This document shows, one piece after another, positions 36,302 to 45,649 of a DNA stretch of 64,000 bases. A program made the translations under genes and the position numbers. Source of the DNA: Reinekea sp. G2M2-21. GTDB taxonomy: Bacteria > Pseudomonadota > Gammaproteobacteria > Pseudomonadales > Natronospirillaceae. The notes below the pieces were generated by a model. The model made no database searches. It saw only the letters and a program-made list of their open reading frames with translations, and was not told the DNA's origin. The stretch spans positions 124,001-188,000 of the forward strand of contig NZ_JADPQG010000007.1 in NCBI RefSeq assembly GCF_015687175.1, in the 5' to 3' direction. Within the stretch, counting starts at the first letter, position 1. The number at the start of each line of letters is the position of its first letter.

Positions 36302-37507
36302 TTACTCTCCTGAAAAGAAGTTCCCAAAGAACGAATCCCCCCAATCAATATTGCCATTTGCATCTGTTGGTGAGCTATTTTCTTGGGTTGTATTGCCAGT
36401 CCCGCCCAGGTTTATTCGGCTACTCTCGACCGAACTCGCATTGCCATTGTTGCTTATGGTAGTCTGGCCCTGAAATAGGCTGCTGTCGGCAGGGGTCCCT
36501 GTATCGTTTTCCAGCACTACATTTGGTTGGGAGTTTTCTTGCTCAGATGAGTTGAGGCTATCAAAGTAATCGCCGAAGTCAGTACTTGGGCTGTCATTCG
36601 TGAATTCGTTTTCGCCTAAGTTTGCCCCCCCCTCAATAGATACTGGATCGACCCGTAAATATTCCTCAACTTCTAAAAGCTCTTGTGTATCGCTTTGAAC
36701 GTTACCTTCAGGCGAATAGCCAGCATAATCGTAGGTATACTGATAAGAGCCTTCAGTTTGTGAGAAGAGGCCGCTTACAGCTTGACCGCCATATATTGAC
36801 CAGTCAGCCCCTAGGTCCAATGCGCCATCCTCATTAAGCTCCCAGCGTCCATTGAGGGTTAATTCCGCGTTACTCGGGATATAACTGTTAATTGTTGAGA
36901 TTTGCTCGTTTGCCATATCTACCAAAGGATTGACGATAGAGCGAGCAAAACCGCAGAAAGCTCCATCAATGAGTCCTGACAACGAAAAAGAGTCGAAGAA
37001 ATTAAATTCCATAAGCTGCTGGAAACCGCATTTGCTATTGAGCGATGGGCTAGCTTGATAGCTTTCCACATAGGGCTTCGCGTAATTGACCACGGCGGCT
37101 CGGCATGTATTGGCGGTTGGAGCATCGAATATATTGCTTGGACCTACCGGTGCTGATGGGGTGCTTGGCCGATAGTTATTGTCCGGGTATGGATTTGCAG
37201 GGTTGTAAGCGTTAATGGGATCACCGTTATTCGTACTTCCCGAATTGCCGCCATTCGTAGTGCCTATTGTCTGAACGGGCTCAGGCGCTGTGTAATCGAT
37301 TTGATTGAATTCCCCAGCCACGCCATCGTCTTGGTCTCGACCAATATTTAGTGAAAATCCAGAATTAGGTTCATTATTATCGGCATTCGATTCAGAAGAA
37401 GCATCACCGAAACCAAAGTTCAAACCATCTGCTGCGCAAATTTGAGAATATAGCAGTGTTACTGCAAGACCAGTTAAGGTAGCTTTTTTCGTCATGGTAG
37501 ATGTCAT
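36302..37507 (-). CDS. Unknown exported Asn/Ser-rich protein
   Basis: 401 residues. Start at 37507, or at an ATG four codons in (37495); both give a signal peptide ending CAADG. The mature N-terminal third is rich in Asn, Gly, Asp and Pro (low complexity). A middle domain of about 120 residues has four cysteines (NTCRAA, SKCGFQ, GAFCGF) and the C-terminal third is again Ser/Asn-rich. It looks like an envelope or surface protein. It diverges from the gene at 37593, with operator F between. In other conjugation systems exported proteins at this place act in channel assembly, but I do not recognise this family. Confidence 0.8.
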   Translation of the reverse strand: MTSTMTKKATLTGLAVTLLYSQICAADGLNFGFGDASSESNADNNEPNSGFSLNIGRDQDDGVAGEFNQIDYTAPEPVQTIGTTNGGNSGSTNNGDPINAYNPANPYPDNNYRPSTPSAPVGPSNIFDAPTANTCRAAVVNYAKPYVESYQASPSLNSKCGFQQLMEFNFFDSFSLSGLIDGAFCGFARSIVNPLVDMANEQISTINSYIPSNAELTLNGRWELNEDGALDLGADWSIYGGQAVSGLFSQTEGSYQYTYDYAGYSPEGNVQSDTQELLEVEEYLRVDPVSIEGGANLGENEFTNDSPSTDFGDYFDSLNSSEQENSQPNVVLENDTGTPADSSLFQGQTTISNNGNASSVESSRINLGGTGNTTQENSSPTDANGNIDWGDSFFGNFFSGE

Positions 37508-37520
37508 TCCGTAGAGTTTA

Positions 37521-37543
37521 GTGCAAGATCATGTTGCATTATA
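37521..37543 (+). promoter_or_regulatory. 13-bp operator copy F and divergent promoters
   Basis: GTGCAAGATCATG (37521-37533) followed by TTGCATTATA. The ATTATA at 37538-37543 is a perfect TATAAT on the minus strand, so the same few bases can serve as -10 for both the plus operon (37593) and the minus gene (37507). The minus start point would fall inside the operator. Confidence 0.7.
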
Positions 37544-37592
37544 GACCACCCATGCTTAATATTGAATAAGTTTCTAGGTTGGCAGCTTTATC

Positions 37593-37865
37593 GTGAAAAA
37601 TTTTTTTAAACGGCTGTTGAGGCGCACAATAGGCTCAGAGGTTGATATTAATGGCATGTCTGATGCAGATATCTGCAATCAGTATGGCGGCAGCGTGCTA
37701 AGAAGTATTGGTCCTGCGGCGACATTTGATTCTGCAATTATTAATGAGCAAGTTCGATTGCGGTTGGCAGAGATAAGCACTCAACCAATCCCTTCGAAAA
37801 ACCGAAAACAGGAAAGTTCCCGTGAAAAAACTCTTCAATCTCTTCAAGCGCCAAAAAGAAGCTAA
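37593..37865 (+). CDS. Small unknown protein at operon head
   Basis: 90 residues, GTG start, weak ribosome site. The N-terminus is basic and amphipathic (MKNFFKRLLRRT); no membrane segment. It overlaps the next gene by 44 bases, and both proteins begin with a similar basic Phe/Leu/Lys motif (MKKLFNLFKR in the next), which may mark membrane-surface binding or a shared origin. First gene of the operon with dotM. Function unknown. Confidence 0.65.
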   Translation: MKNFFKRLLRRTIGSEVDINGMSDADICNQYGGSVLRSIGPAATFDSAIINEQVRLRLAEISTQPIPSKNRKQESSREKTLQSLQAPKRS

Positions 37866-39780
37866 GTCTCAGTCTGATAAGCAACTTGCTTGCAAGCGCT
37901 TTGAGGAGTTGTCGGCAGAGTACCGAAGCGTACTAGCATCAGGCGGCATTCCAAAGCATCTTCGCTCAGTCTTATCTGTTCAGTTAGCCAAGGCTATTGA
38001 ATTGGAAGGGTTGGTCCCCGATGATCAGTCTAAGGAGGCTGAAGCAGCATGGGTCATTAGCTTAAACACACATTTAAATGTGATGAAGTTGACCCTGGAG
38101 CAAGTTCGCAATTTTCAAATTGATAAGAAGTCAAACTCTCTGCTATCCATCAGGCAGTCAATAAATCAAGACAATAAGGATGAGTCTAAGCCTAGCGGTA
38201 AAGCAAAGCCCGCTGAAACAGTGAGTGACGGTTGGAAGACCGGACCGACAAGCTTGTCTAATAGTGAGCGGAAAGAGCTGTTGGCTCGACTTGCGGAGTA
38301 CCATAAGCGCTCAGATGAGCACGGCGATTTCGACGGCAAGGAATATGTCGACTCAGAAGTGGATACGCTTTTGCGACTCCTACAAGAGGCCGATCAGGCA
38401 GAAAAAGCTGAAAGCGAGGGTAAGCCCGAATCCCCTGAGAAGAAATCTCGACGTGATTTTCTAACTCAAGGCGCGATTGTAAGCGTTGTATCAGCTATGG
38501 TACTTGCTCCAAGCACGGCGCATGCTGGTTGGTTTGGTGAAGAAGCCGCGGCAATTATTGCAGCCCTCTGGCAGTTTGCTTCCAAACTTTGGAAGGCAAT
38601 GAACGAGGGCACTAAGGCTGTAAATGGTATGCTCAATGATATTGGCAATGGCTTGGGAATTCTTGAAGGGAAGTTACAAGCTGGTTTCGAGGCTAGTGTT
38701 GAAGCGGGTACCATGCAAAACGACAAGTCCATCATGGCCCTTGGAAGTCTGGGCGATAAGATTGTTGAGCAAATAGTTGCAAATGAACGGACCAGAACAG
38801 CACAGGCGGCCCAGCCTTCAAGCGGGGTCTGTGGTGATGATATTTTAAATGCTGCGCAGAGCTCCACTAAAAAATTAGTTGATCAACAAACAGAGAGTGC
38901 TGGGAAAGCGGCCGTGCAGGAGGCAACTATGCCGGCGGCAAATGACAATGAAAAGGTCAATCGCGAAACAAAAAGAAACAACTATATAAACAAAGTAGCC
39001 CCATCTGTTACGGGAGATATTAATAATCCTAACGCGTGGAATCACGGTGCACTGAGTTATGCATCTGCTATGGCTCCTGGTTCGACTCCGAAGCCAGAAA
39101 GATTTCAACAGGATTCAGAAACTTTTGTATATTTTGTTTCCCATGGCCTCCCAAATGATGGTATTGATGAACTTGACCAAGACTACCTTAAGACCGGAGA
39201 CAGTGCCTTACCGACAATGGTCTACCAGAAAACAGCTCGCGATTCCGTGGCTAAGAGTGTTCTCGAGCGTCATCGACTGGAAGAGCTACCTGATCCCTCT
39301 GTTTACAATGCAACGATTAGTCATTTGAGAAACAACGTTGAAACTCAAAAATCAGCATTGCGTGAAATAAGAGCTGCTCAGTCACAAGATGGAAGCGATT
39401 TAGACATTTCGGTTAACCAAGGCAGGTTGGCACTTAGTGAGCAAATTTTATCGATGGCCCAGAGAAAAGCCGCTCCCATTCGGACACCTGATGGGGGGCG
39501 TGAGAATGGTCTTAGCTACAGAAAGTTAGAACAGTTTAAAGTTGAAAGATGGACTGGACCTGAATATCACGCTTATTTGAATGTGACTGGTCCCGAACCG
39601 GCTCCATTGCTTCGCGACTTGTTAAAACAACAGGGTGTTTCGCTTGAGTTACAGCAGTCCATATTGGACGAGCTTCGTCATTTGAGTGATTTATCTGCAA
39701 CGCTTCTCTATGAAACTATGGATTCGAATTTGGTTCGGAAAGAAGAAATGGCTAAAGCGCGTACGCAGGGCCGTACATAA
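37822..39780 (+). CDS. Unknown protein with internal Tat-type signal
   Basis: 652 residues, GTG start with CAGGAAAG upstream. Residues 1-208 are charged and soluble. At 209-235 there is a complete twin-arginine signal: SRRDFLTQG, a hydrophobic stretch to about 230, and a cleavage-like STAHAG. Residues 236-652 are helical with a GWFGEEAAA start, coiled-coil parts and one Cys. No start codon with a ribosome site lies near the signal, so the 208-residue N-terminus is probably translated with it. It may be a membrane-spanning protein or a processed one. Second gene of the dotM operon; family not recognised. Confidence 0.85.
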   Translation: MKKLFNLFKRQKEAKSQSDKQLACKRFEELSAEYRSVLASGGIPKHLRSVLSVQLAKAIELEGLVPDDQSKEAEAAWVISLNTHLNVMKLTLEQVRNFQIDKKSNSLLSIRQSINQDNKDESKPSGKAKPAETVSDGWKTGPTSLSNSERKELLARLAEYHKRSDEHGDFDGKEYVDSEVDTLLRLLQEADQAEKAESEGKPESPEKKSRRDFLTQGAIVSVVSAMVLAPSTAHAGWFGEEAAAIIAALWQFASKLWKAMNEGTKAVNGMLNDIGNGLGILEGKLQAGFEASVEAGTMQNDKSIMALGSLGDKIVEQIVANERTRTAQAAQPSSGVCGDDILNAAQSSTKKLVDQQTESAGKAAVQEATMPAANDNEKVNRETKRNNYINKVAPSVTGDINNPNAWNHGALSYASAMAPGSTPKPERFQQDSETFVYFVSHGLPNDGIDELDQDYLKTGDSALPTMVYQKTARDSVAKSVLERHRLEELPDPSVYNATISHLRNNVETQKSALREIRAAQSQDGSDLDISVNQGRLALSEQILSMAQRKAAPIRTPDGGRENGLSYRKLEQFKVERWTGPEYHAYLNVTGPEPAPLLRDLLKQQGVSLELQQSILDELRHLSDLSATLLYETMDSNLVRKEEMAKARTQGRT

Positions 39781-39810
39781 GATCAAGATTCCTATATCAA
39801 GGGGGTTGAC

Positions 39811-41403
39811 ATGGTGGATAGAAAACTACCGCAGGTTGATGAAAACGTGCAGATTTCAGAGCCAATAAGCATGAATGAGATCACTTCAAATGGCGAGATC
39901 AAGACAGACGAGATGGCGGCCTTTGAAGATAGTCCTATAGCTCCAAGTGCATCGTCTATGTCAAACGTAGATGTCTTTAGTCTTGAAGCAGAAGATAATG
40001 TGACAGATATTCGTCGTTCTGAGCGAGTTATCGAAACTTTTGAGTCATCGCCTACTTCTGAAGAAATTCAGATCGCAAGTTCATCGCTGGATGCGCTCGA
40101 GGATTCACCTGAAAAGATGGCGCTAAATGGCCTTGTCGATTTCTCGGAAGATATCAAGGCTGACTATTTTAATCTTGATCACTATTCCGGTGAGGTACCA
40201 AAGCATGACTTGATTCAAGATGATAATTTCAATTCGGTAGTGGAGCGTTTGTTTGAATCGTCTAATCAAGTGGTCCACCAAACCGCTGTGGGTGACAATA
40301 ATATTGTTGCGCTACGCCTTCCTTCTCGTGATAGCGCATTGTTCGAGGCCTTGAATAAGACTCCTTTGAATACAACATCGGCAGATTCTGTTGAATTTAG
40401 GTCAGGGTCTATGTTGGTTTTGGACGCGACGGGGAAAGCTTCTTTATTTGAGCGAGAAGATGAACGAATGAGTTTCGAATCTCCAAACCCCTCTCTATAT
40501 TCAAGTCCGGCGGATGCCAATAGCGAAAATTCTTCACCAAAGCCCGAGCCAGACCAAACACCTAGCGAACTGGATATTCTTCAACAACAACTGAAGCGCC
40601 TCGAGGAAGAGGCTGCTGCTGACCGTGCTCATTCTCAGCAAAATATGACCGATGAAGAAAGAGCTGAAGCAAAACGAAAAGCCGAAGAAGCCGGGCGGTT
40701 AACTCTTTTTAATTTTGGGAACAAGCAGCCTGGCGACACTTCAATTGCAAGAAGACGGCAAGCTCGGATGCATCAACTAGAGGATCAGATCAGAGCATTA
40801 GCTACGAGACATCGAGAACTTGGACCACAGATCAAGCAGGATACTAAACGTAATGTTCTATCGAAGCTCAAATCGAAATTTGTTAGGGGTGGTAGCGCTG
40901 TTATCGGCGCAGAAGGTCTGACCAAGGCAGAGCAAAGATTTGTTCGGCTAGCGAATCAAGACCCGGGTCAAAAAGTAAGATTTATGGGTTTGCTTACAGA
41001 TCGCGCTAAACAATTAACTAATGAACTGAATGCTATTCAGCAGCTAAGTGGTATTCCTGGATCCGAGCCTCAAATGAGGGTGGCCTCCAACCGGGTAAAT
41101 CAGTTGATCAATGGTGGTGACGGGTTCAATCGACAGCTACTGGCTCTGAAAGCTATGGATATCGGGAAATCATTAGAATCGTTTAAATCGGTCCCAGGTG
41201 CGAAAGAGACTTTCGAAGAATTGTCATCTGCGCTAACCGATTTACGCCGCCACCCAATGGCTACGAAGCATGCTGTTGGCGGTAAAAAACTTTCTCAGTT
41301 GCCTGTGTTAAAGCAACTGTCTGACTTAGTGAACAATGCGAAAGCCGTATTTAACGAGATGCTAGAAAACGTTAAAGGTCTTTGGTCTAAGCGGGAACGA
41401 TGA
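39811..41403 (+). CDS. Unknown acidic, partly coiled-coil protein
   Basis: 530 residues, ATG preceded by AAGGGGG. Residues 1-255 are acidic and Ser-rich with little predicted structure. From about 255 to 345 there is a strong coiled coil (DILQQQLKRLEEEAA, then the HQLEDQIRAL region), and the last 170 residues are basic and helical. No signal peptide or membrane segment. It is third in the dotM operon and overlaps the next gene by 4 bases. Probably a cytoplasmic accessory of the coupling complex; family unknown. Confidence 0.85.
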   Translation: MVDRKLPQVDENVQISEPISMNEITSNGEIKTDEMAAFEDSPIAPSASSMSNVDVFSLEAEDNVTDIRRSERVIETFESSPTSEEIQIASSSLDALEDSPEKMALNGLVDFSEDIKADYFNLDHYSGEVPKHDLIQDDNFNSVVERLFESSNQVVHQTAVGDNNIVALRLPSRDSALFEALNKTPLNTTSADSVEFRSGSMLVLDATGKASLFEREDERMSFESPNPSLYSSPADANSENSSPKPEPDQTPSELDILQQQLKRLEEEAAADRAHSQQNMTDEERAEAKRKAEEAGRLTLFNFGNKQPGDTSIARRRQARMHQLEDQIRALATRHRELGPQIKQDTKRNVLSKLKSKFVRGGSAVIGAEGLTKAEQRFVRLANQDPGQKVRFMGLLTDRAKQLTNELNAIQQLSGIPGSEPQMRVASNRVNQLINGGDGFNRQLLALKAMDIGKSLESFKSVPGAKETFEELSSALTDLRRHPMATKHAVGGKKLSQLPVLKQLSDLVNNAKAVFNEMLENVKGLWSKRER

Positions 41404-41999
41404 CAGTGATGGAAGCACCCCGGAAGCGCAAACTTGTTATTCAGCGTACAGCTCAATCATGGCCGTCTGCTGTTTCATTGCCAAATAGTGATGCAAAAGC
41501 TAAAGCTATGAAAGCTGCGGCTGCGGTGGGTAAAGTGGGAGTTTGGGCAGTAAAACCAAATACTGGGCTTTTATCTAGTAATGCAAACCCAATGACTGTA
41601 AAGCCTGGGACACTTTCAAAGCGTTTCAAGAAAAGCACTGCTATTGATGATGAGCTTTTAAGTAACCCTGATTATGTTTCTTGGCCTGCTGATATCCGAT
41701 ATAGGGCTTGGGTGGATTCACTCGCAAGCTTTGATCGCCCTCGGGTACTTAAGAACTTTAAACTGCGAATCTATATTCGGCTGATTTTTTCGTTGGTTTG
41801 GATGATCATTTGGTCAAAAATCTTGTTTGCATCGGGCCTTGATCACTTTCTGGCATTCTTCTCAATTTCATTTGCCTTATCATCCGCATCATTAGTGGTA
41901 TTAGTGTTTTCAGCATACGTCCAGTATCAGAGCGTTTTGCATGAGCGGCTATTGTCTCCATTAGAGGGGATTAAGATTTTATTTGGAGGTGTTAAATGA
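41400..41999 (+). CDS. Unknown protein with two membrane helices
   Basis: 199 residues. A basic, soluble N-terminal part (1-120) is followed by two close membrane helices at about 124-144 and 149-174 and a short tail. It overlaps the genes on both sides by 4 bases (ATGA), so it is tightly co-translated with dotM. A role as membrane partner of DotM or DotL would fit the position. Family not recognised. Confidence 0.8.
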   Translation: MTVMEAPRKRKLVIQRTAQSWPSAVSLPNSDAKAKAMKAAAAVGKVGVWAVKPNTGLLSSNANPMTVKPGTLSKRFKKSTAIDDELLSNPDYVSWPADIRYRAWVDSLASFDRPRVLKNFKLRIYIRLIFSLVWMIIWSKILFASGLDHFLAFFSISFALSSASLVVLVFSAYVQYQSVLHERLLSPLEGIKILFGGVK

Positions 42000-43381
42000 G
42001 CGATCACGGTAATGTATCTTGGTTGCCCGATGATCCGGTCATGGCAGTGTTCATTCTCTTGATCATCGTAAGTGTTGTGTTTGCTTTCGTATACCAAGAA
42101 CAGTTAACGGCTATTTGGGTCGTTTATACCAAATGGCAAATGGGTATTACTCAGTACTTAGAAATGAGGCATAGTGTAAGGGATTCTGCTTCTTATCTGT
42201 ACGAACAGCTAGCAATTCGTGACCCTAAGGATATAACGTTTTCACAGGCAATGCAGATAAATGCTCGCGTTATGCGTTGGTCGACTCTGAACATGATTGC
42301 TGTGTTTGTGATGTTTTATCTAAGTTTCAAGATCTACCGGAAGGAGCGTTTTGAGGGAGAGTTGAGCCTAGAAGAATTGATATTGGCTAATCGATCGATA
42401 TGGCCACATTTGGAATTTCTTTCTCGTGTCAATCCAGCAAAGTATCCAAGTACCAAGGGTCTCTTCAGAGAACGACGATTTCCAATTGAGTATGTTCGCG
42501 ATTATCGGATTGTCTCGAAGCTAAACTCCAAGGTTAAGAGCGAACGCAAGGTCCGTTTTGATCGACTAAGGACCCATTTAACCCAGGATTTAGGTGAACG
42601 CTTTGCAGGCTTCCAAAAACTTCCTACTATTCGTCGGGCAATGGTTGCTGCCTTTATTGCACACGTTGAGGATAAGCCAGACGACTTTGGATTTCGCCCT
42701 GAGCGACAAAAACTGATGCGATTTCTTAATCGAATCTACGCCAATGTGGAATGGATTGGCGATCCTAAGAAAGAGGCGCTCATTGAGTCCCAAGTGGCAG
42801 CGAAGGTCGATCCAATACTTCAGAAATACAAAGATCACCCTATTTTGAAGGCGGCAAGCAGTGAACACGGTTTTGAGTTGACTGTAGTGATGTCGATCGT
42901 CGATCATGCGACAAAGTATGGTAAGTTTACACCGCCGGCTTACCCATTTTTGTTTGTATGGGATCGAGCACTGTTTTTTGCACTGCATGAGTTGGACTAT
43001 CATGAGTCACCGGTTTTACGGACAAAACGGGTTCGTCGCGAACCGAAACGTGGAGCCAGTCCGGAAGCAGCCGCCGCAAAGTCCCATTACTTTTATGAAA
43101 AGGCTTCAGGTAGAGCTTTTTTTGATCCGAAGATCGATGCAGCAATAGATATGTTCATTGATTATCTGATCGAAACCAATGTAATTTGTGCCCCTCGGGG
43201 CTATCAAGAAAACCAACGTGCGTCTGAAATGTTGGAGTCAGCATGGAGGAAGCACAACGTATCGGGACTTGCCCAGAAAAAACATGGAGTTGCTTCAGTT
43301 GAAGGATTGCAAACTAAGGTCTATGAAGGGTCTGAAGAGCCATTCTATGAAGATGGCACTAACATGAGTAGGATGGTTTGA
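41996..43381 (+). CDS. dotM: DotM/IcmP (TrbA) coupling-complex protein
   Basis: 461 residues. DotM anchors the coupling complex and binds substrates with a basic cytoplasmic domain. Two membrane helices lie at about 13-34 and 91-113; the rest is cytoplasmic. The C-terminal family signature is visible: PFLFVWDRALFFALHELD, followed by a His-Tyr-Glu block (KSHYFYEKASGRAFFDP). In R64 the trbA and trbC genes are neighbours, whereas here dotM and dotL are 12 kb apart. Confidence 0.85.
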   Translation: MSDHGNVSWLPDDPVMAVFILLIIVSVVFAFVYQEQLTAIWVVYTKWQMGITQYLEMRHSVRDSASYLYEQLAIRDPKDITFSQAMQINARVMRWSTLNMIAVFVMFYLSFKIYRKERFEGELSLEELILANRSIWPHLEFLSRVNPAKYPSTKGLFRERRFPIEYVRDYRIVSKLNSKVKSERKVRFDRLRTHLTQDLGERFAGFQKLPTIRRAMVAAFIAHVEDKPDDFGFRPERQKLMRFLNRIYANVEWIGDPKKEALIESQVAAKVDPILQKYKDHPILKAASSEHGFELTVVMSIVDHATKYGKFTPPAYPFLFVWDRALFFALHELDYHESPVLRTKRVRREPKRGASPEAAAAKSHYFYEKASGRAFFDPKIDAAIDMFIDYLIETNVICAPRGYQENQRASEMLESAWRKHNVSGLAQKKHGVASVEGLQTKVYEGSEEPFYEDGTNMSRMV

Positions 43382-43848
43382 TGACGATTAACAACTACAT
43401 ACGATCGATCCCAACTCGGTTTCAAGTATTTAATCCGGACGAATTTCGAGTCTTTGAAGGTATCTGGCTCTCAGGTGATAGCACTGTTCACGTTTTCACT
43501 GATGATCCTGGCACTTTGACAAGTCTGATTACGAAAGAATCTACAGTAGTAATGCATCTACCCAATCAGTCGCGTGGTGATTGGTCAGCAAAAATTAATC
43601 AGTTAAGTGCCCAATCTGGATTTAAACTCAGCTTCCATGGCGATCCTCTAAGCGTTGCATTTGCGAGCGATGCTGATAGGTTACTTCAATTGCTTTTACA
43701 GGCTGTCCCGCTTAAGAACACGCGATTGATCATACTCTGTCGGTTTGGTTTGAGCAGCAACAGGAGCATGAGCTCTGAAAAGGCTAGTATAATCAGACTG
43801 CATGCTCAACAGCGTGAGATTACCATTTTGGAGCCAGTTAAGCCGTAG
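43378..43848 (+). CDS. Unknown small protein after dotM
   Basis: 156 residues, ATGA overlap with dotM, last gene of the operon. Soluble, mixed alpha/beta composition, no signal peptide or known motif. It ends 23 bases before the end of the convergent primase gene. Function unknown. Confidence 0.75.
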   Translation: MMTINNYIRSIPTRFQVFNPDEFRVFEGIWLSGDSTVHVFTDDPGTLTSLITKESTVVMHLPNQSRGDWSAKINQLSAQSGFKLSFHGDPLSVAFASDADRLLQLLLQAVPLKNTRLIILCRFGLSSNRSMSSEKASIIRLHAQQREITILEPVKP

Positions 43849-43863
43849 CGGATATGCTGGCTC
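43831..43863. terminator. Weak hairpin between convergent genes
   Basis: Inverted 7-mers GAGCCAG and CTGGCTC, 19 bases apart, straddling the ends of the dotM operon. No clear T run on either strand, so termination here is doubtful. Confidence 0.3.
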
Positions 43864-43870
43864 TTCAGTC

Positions 43871-45538
43871 TCAAACTTGCGGCAATCTCGCGCGATAGCC
43901 GTCTTTTGCACTGATGGCGGGCTCTTGTGCCATATCTGGTGAGGGTTGTGGGAGCTGCTGGGTTCGCCTTTCAGGAATACTGGCTCGCAAAGCAGCTACT
44001 TCGCTTTCTAAATGCGAAATTGTTTCTCGGCTTTCAACTAGTTTTTCGATGGTAGACAATGTTTCGGCAATTGGTCCCAGGCTCTTATCCTGTACCGGTA
44101 TCGAAGATTTACTTTCCACCGTAGCGGCAAGTATCAGTGCAGGATCGACACCGAGCATTTTTGAAATCTGGCCACATGCCTTCGCTTTTTCAATACCGTC
44201 TGGCATCTTACGCAGGAATTCTTCAGCAGTTCGCTGCGCAACGTTTATTGCATTGATTTGACCGGGCATTGTCGATTCAGCCTCAAGTGTAGCGCGTATC
44301 GCATTCGCAATGGCCTTTGCCGGTCCAAACCGGTTTGCAATAGCAGTCTTGATCTCAGCTGGTGTCATTTCACCTACGTCTTTCTTGCCTTGAGTGATAG
44401 GTATTTGCGAAATAGGTTTCCCTTCACTGTTTTCCAATGCTAATAGCCACGCATGTGTAGAGGCTTTCATGCCGGCGACGTCTTGGTCTAAGCCGTTGAT
44501 AAACTCATTTGTATATCGAAGCATGGTCTGCATTTGCAGTTCAGAGACCGCAATCCCATTGCCGCAGACCGCTGGCACCCCGGCTTTCTGCGCTGCGGAC
44601 ACGTCATTTGGACCTTCTAAGTATAGCAGGCATCTTAAGTTGCCTTGTTTATCATAGAACTCAGGGGCAGACTTTTCGAGCGCGTGAGCAAAACCGTATA
44701 GAGCACTTGGTGCGCTTTTGTTGTAGATAACGTTGTTAGGGCTGTTCTTATACTTTGGTGCTGTAGATGTGGGTTGCTGACTGACCCGTCGGCCAGTAAA
44801 GCCCACTATTTGTTTCGTTCGGTAATCAATGCAGGGATAGGTGATGCGACCTATGAAAAAATCGAAGTAGCGGCCATCTGCATTTTGCTTAATCAGATCT
44901 GCGAGTTCTCCAGCTCTTACAGCTTCATCGCCCTGAGATTTTAGGCGTTTGAATAGAAACTGATTATCTGTTGGTGCATAGCCAATGCCATGTTCAATGG
45001 CGAATTCACGACTAATGTCACGTTCTTTAAGCGTCTTATATTGGTCCGGCCATTTTTCAACAGGCACGTTGTCCGTTTGTAGCTTTTCCATGCCGTCGAA
45101 CAGCTCATTAAGAGCAGCTTGGAATTGATGTTGAGCAAAAGTCATTGCTCTAGCAGCAAGCTCCCTTTCTTTTGCTTTTTCGATATCTTGTTCGTTTAAC
45201 GGTTCATACTCGAGTGTAACATTCATTACTTCCGCTAGCTTCTCAACGCACTCCCGAAAATCTCGCTTTTTGTCGTATCCATATCGATCAGCTACTAAGT
45301 CTAGATTGTTCCCACCATGCTGTTCTGTAAAGCAGTAAAAAACGTTCTTGCCTGGTGTTACAGAAAAAGATGGGGTTTTATCATCGCCTTGATGTGTGCT
45401 TAGTGGACAGCTTGCAGAGTTGCCTCGCCACTTGATATCAGGCCACAGGCTATTCGCAACCTCCTTGATGTCGAGCCTTAAGATTTCATCAATGCTGTTC
45501 TCAGTAATGCGACCTTTCTGATTCGATGCTGCGCTCAT
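43871..45538 (-). CDS. DnaG-like DNA primase with altered zinc site
   Basis: 555 residues. Primases make RNA primers on single-stranded DNA; plasmid-borne ones prime the strand that enters the recipient. An N-terminal CHC2-like zinc domain is clear (KTPSFSVTPGKNVFYC) but its ligands are changed: C44-x4-H49 and C69-x4-H74 instead of C-x2-H and C-x2-C. The Toprim domain follows, with LEGPNDV (about 283-289), VCGNGIAVS and the acidic pair in GLDQDVAG. The last 150 residues are helical with a coiled coil (LESEVAALRAS), where DnaG carries its helicase-binding domain. It diverges from the giant gene and shares a control region with it. Confidence 0.88.
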   Translation of the reverse strand: MSAASNQKGRITENSIDEILRLDIKEVANSLWPDIKWRGNSASCPLSTHQGDDKTPSFSVTPGKNVFYCFTEQHGGNNLDLVADRYGYDKKRDFRECVEKLAEVMNVTLEYEPLNEQDIEKAKERELAARAMTFAQHQFQAALNELFDGMEKLQTDNVPVEKWPDQYKTLKERDISREFAIEHGIGYAPTDNQFLFKRLKSQGDEAVRAGELADLIKQNADGRYFDFFIGRITYPCIDYRTKQIVGFTGRRVSQQPTSTAPKYKNSPNNVIYNKSAPSALYGFAHALEKSAPEFYDKQGNLRCLLYLEGPNDVSAAQKAGVPAVCGNGIAVSELQMQTMLRYTNEFINGLDQDVAGMKASTHAWLLALENSEGKPISQIPITQGKKDVGEMTPAEIKTAIANRFGPAKAIANAIRATLEAESTMPGQINAINVAQRTAEEFLRKMPDGIEKAKACGQISKMLGVDPALILAATVESKSSIPVQDKSLGPIAETLSTIEKLVESRETISHLESEVAALRASIPERRTQQLPQPSPDMAQEPAISAKDGYRARLPQV

Positions 45539-45568
45539 AGTCTTGACCCGTGTGCTAATTCCTTATTT

Positions 45569-45588
45569 GTGCAAGATCATGCTATAAT
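45569..45588 (+). promoter_or_regulatory. 13-bp operator copy G1 with perfect extended -10
   Basis: GTGCAAGATCATG (45569-45581) followed by C and TATAAT (45583-45588): the clearest example of the operator running straight into a TGnTATAAT extended -10. Drives the giant gene at 45650. Confidence 0.8.
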
Positions 45589-45598
45589 ATTTTAATTA

Positions 45599-45618
45599 AT
45601 GCAAGATCGTGTTACATT
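45599..45618 (+). promoter_or_regulatory. 13-bp operator copy G2
   Basis: ATGCAAGATCGTG (45599-45611), exactly 30 bp from G1, followed by T and TACATT. The start point predicted from G1 lies just before this copy. The ATG within it is in frame with the giant gene but belongs to the operator. Confidence 0.7.
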
Positions 45619-45649
45619 GATGTTAGCACATATCAACAGGGGTGTCCGA

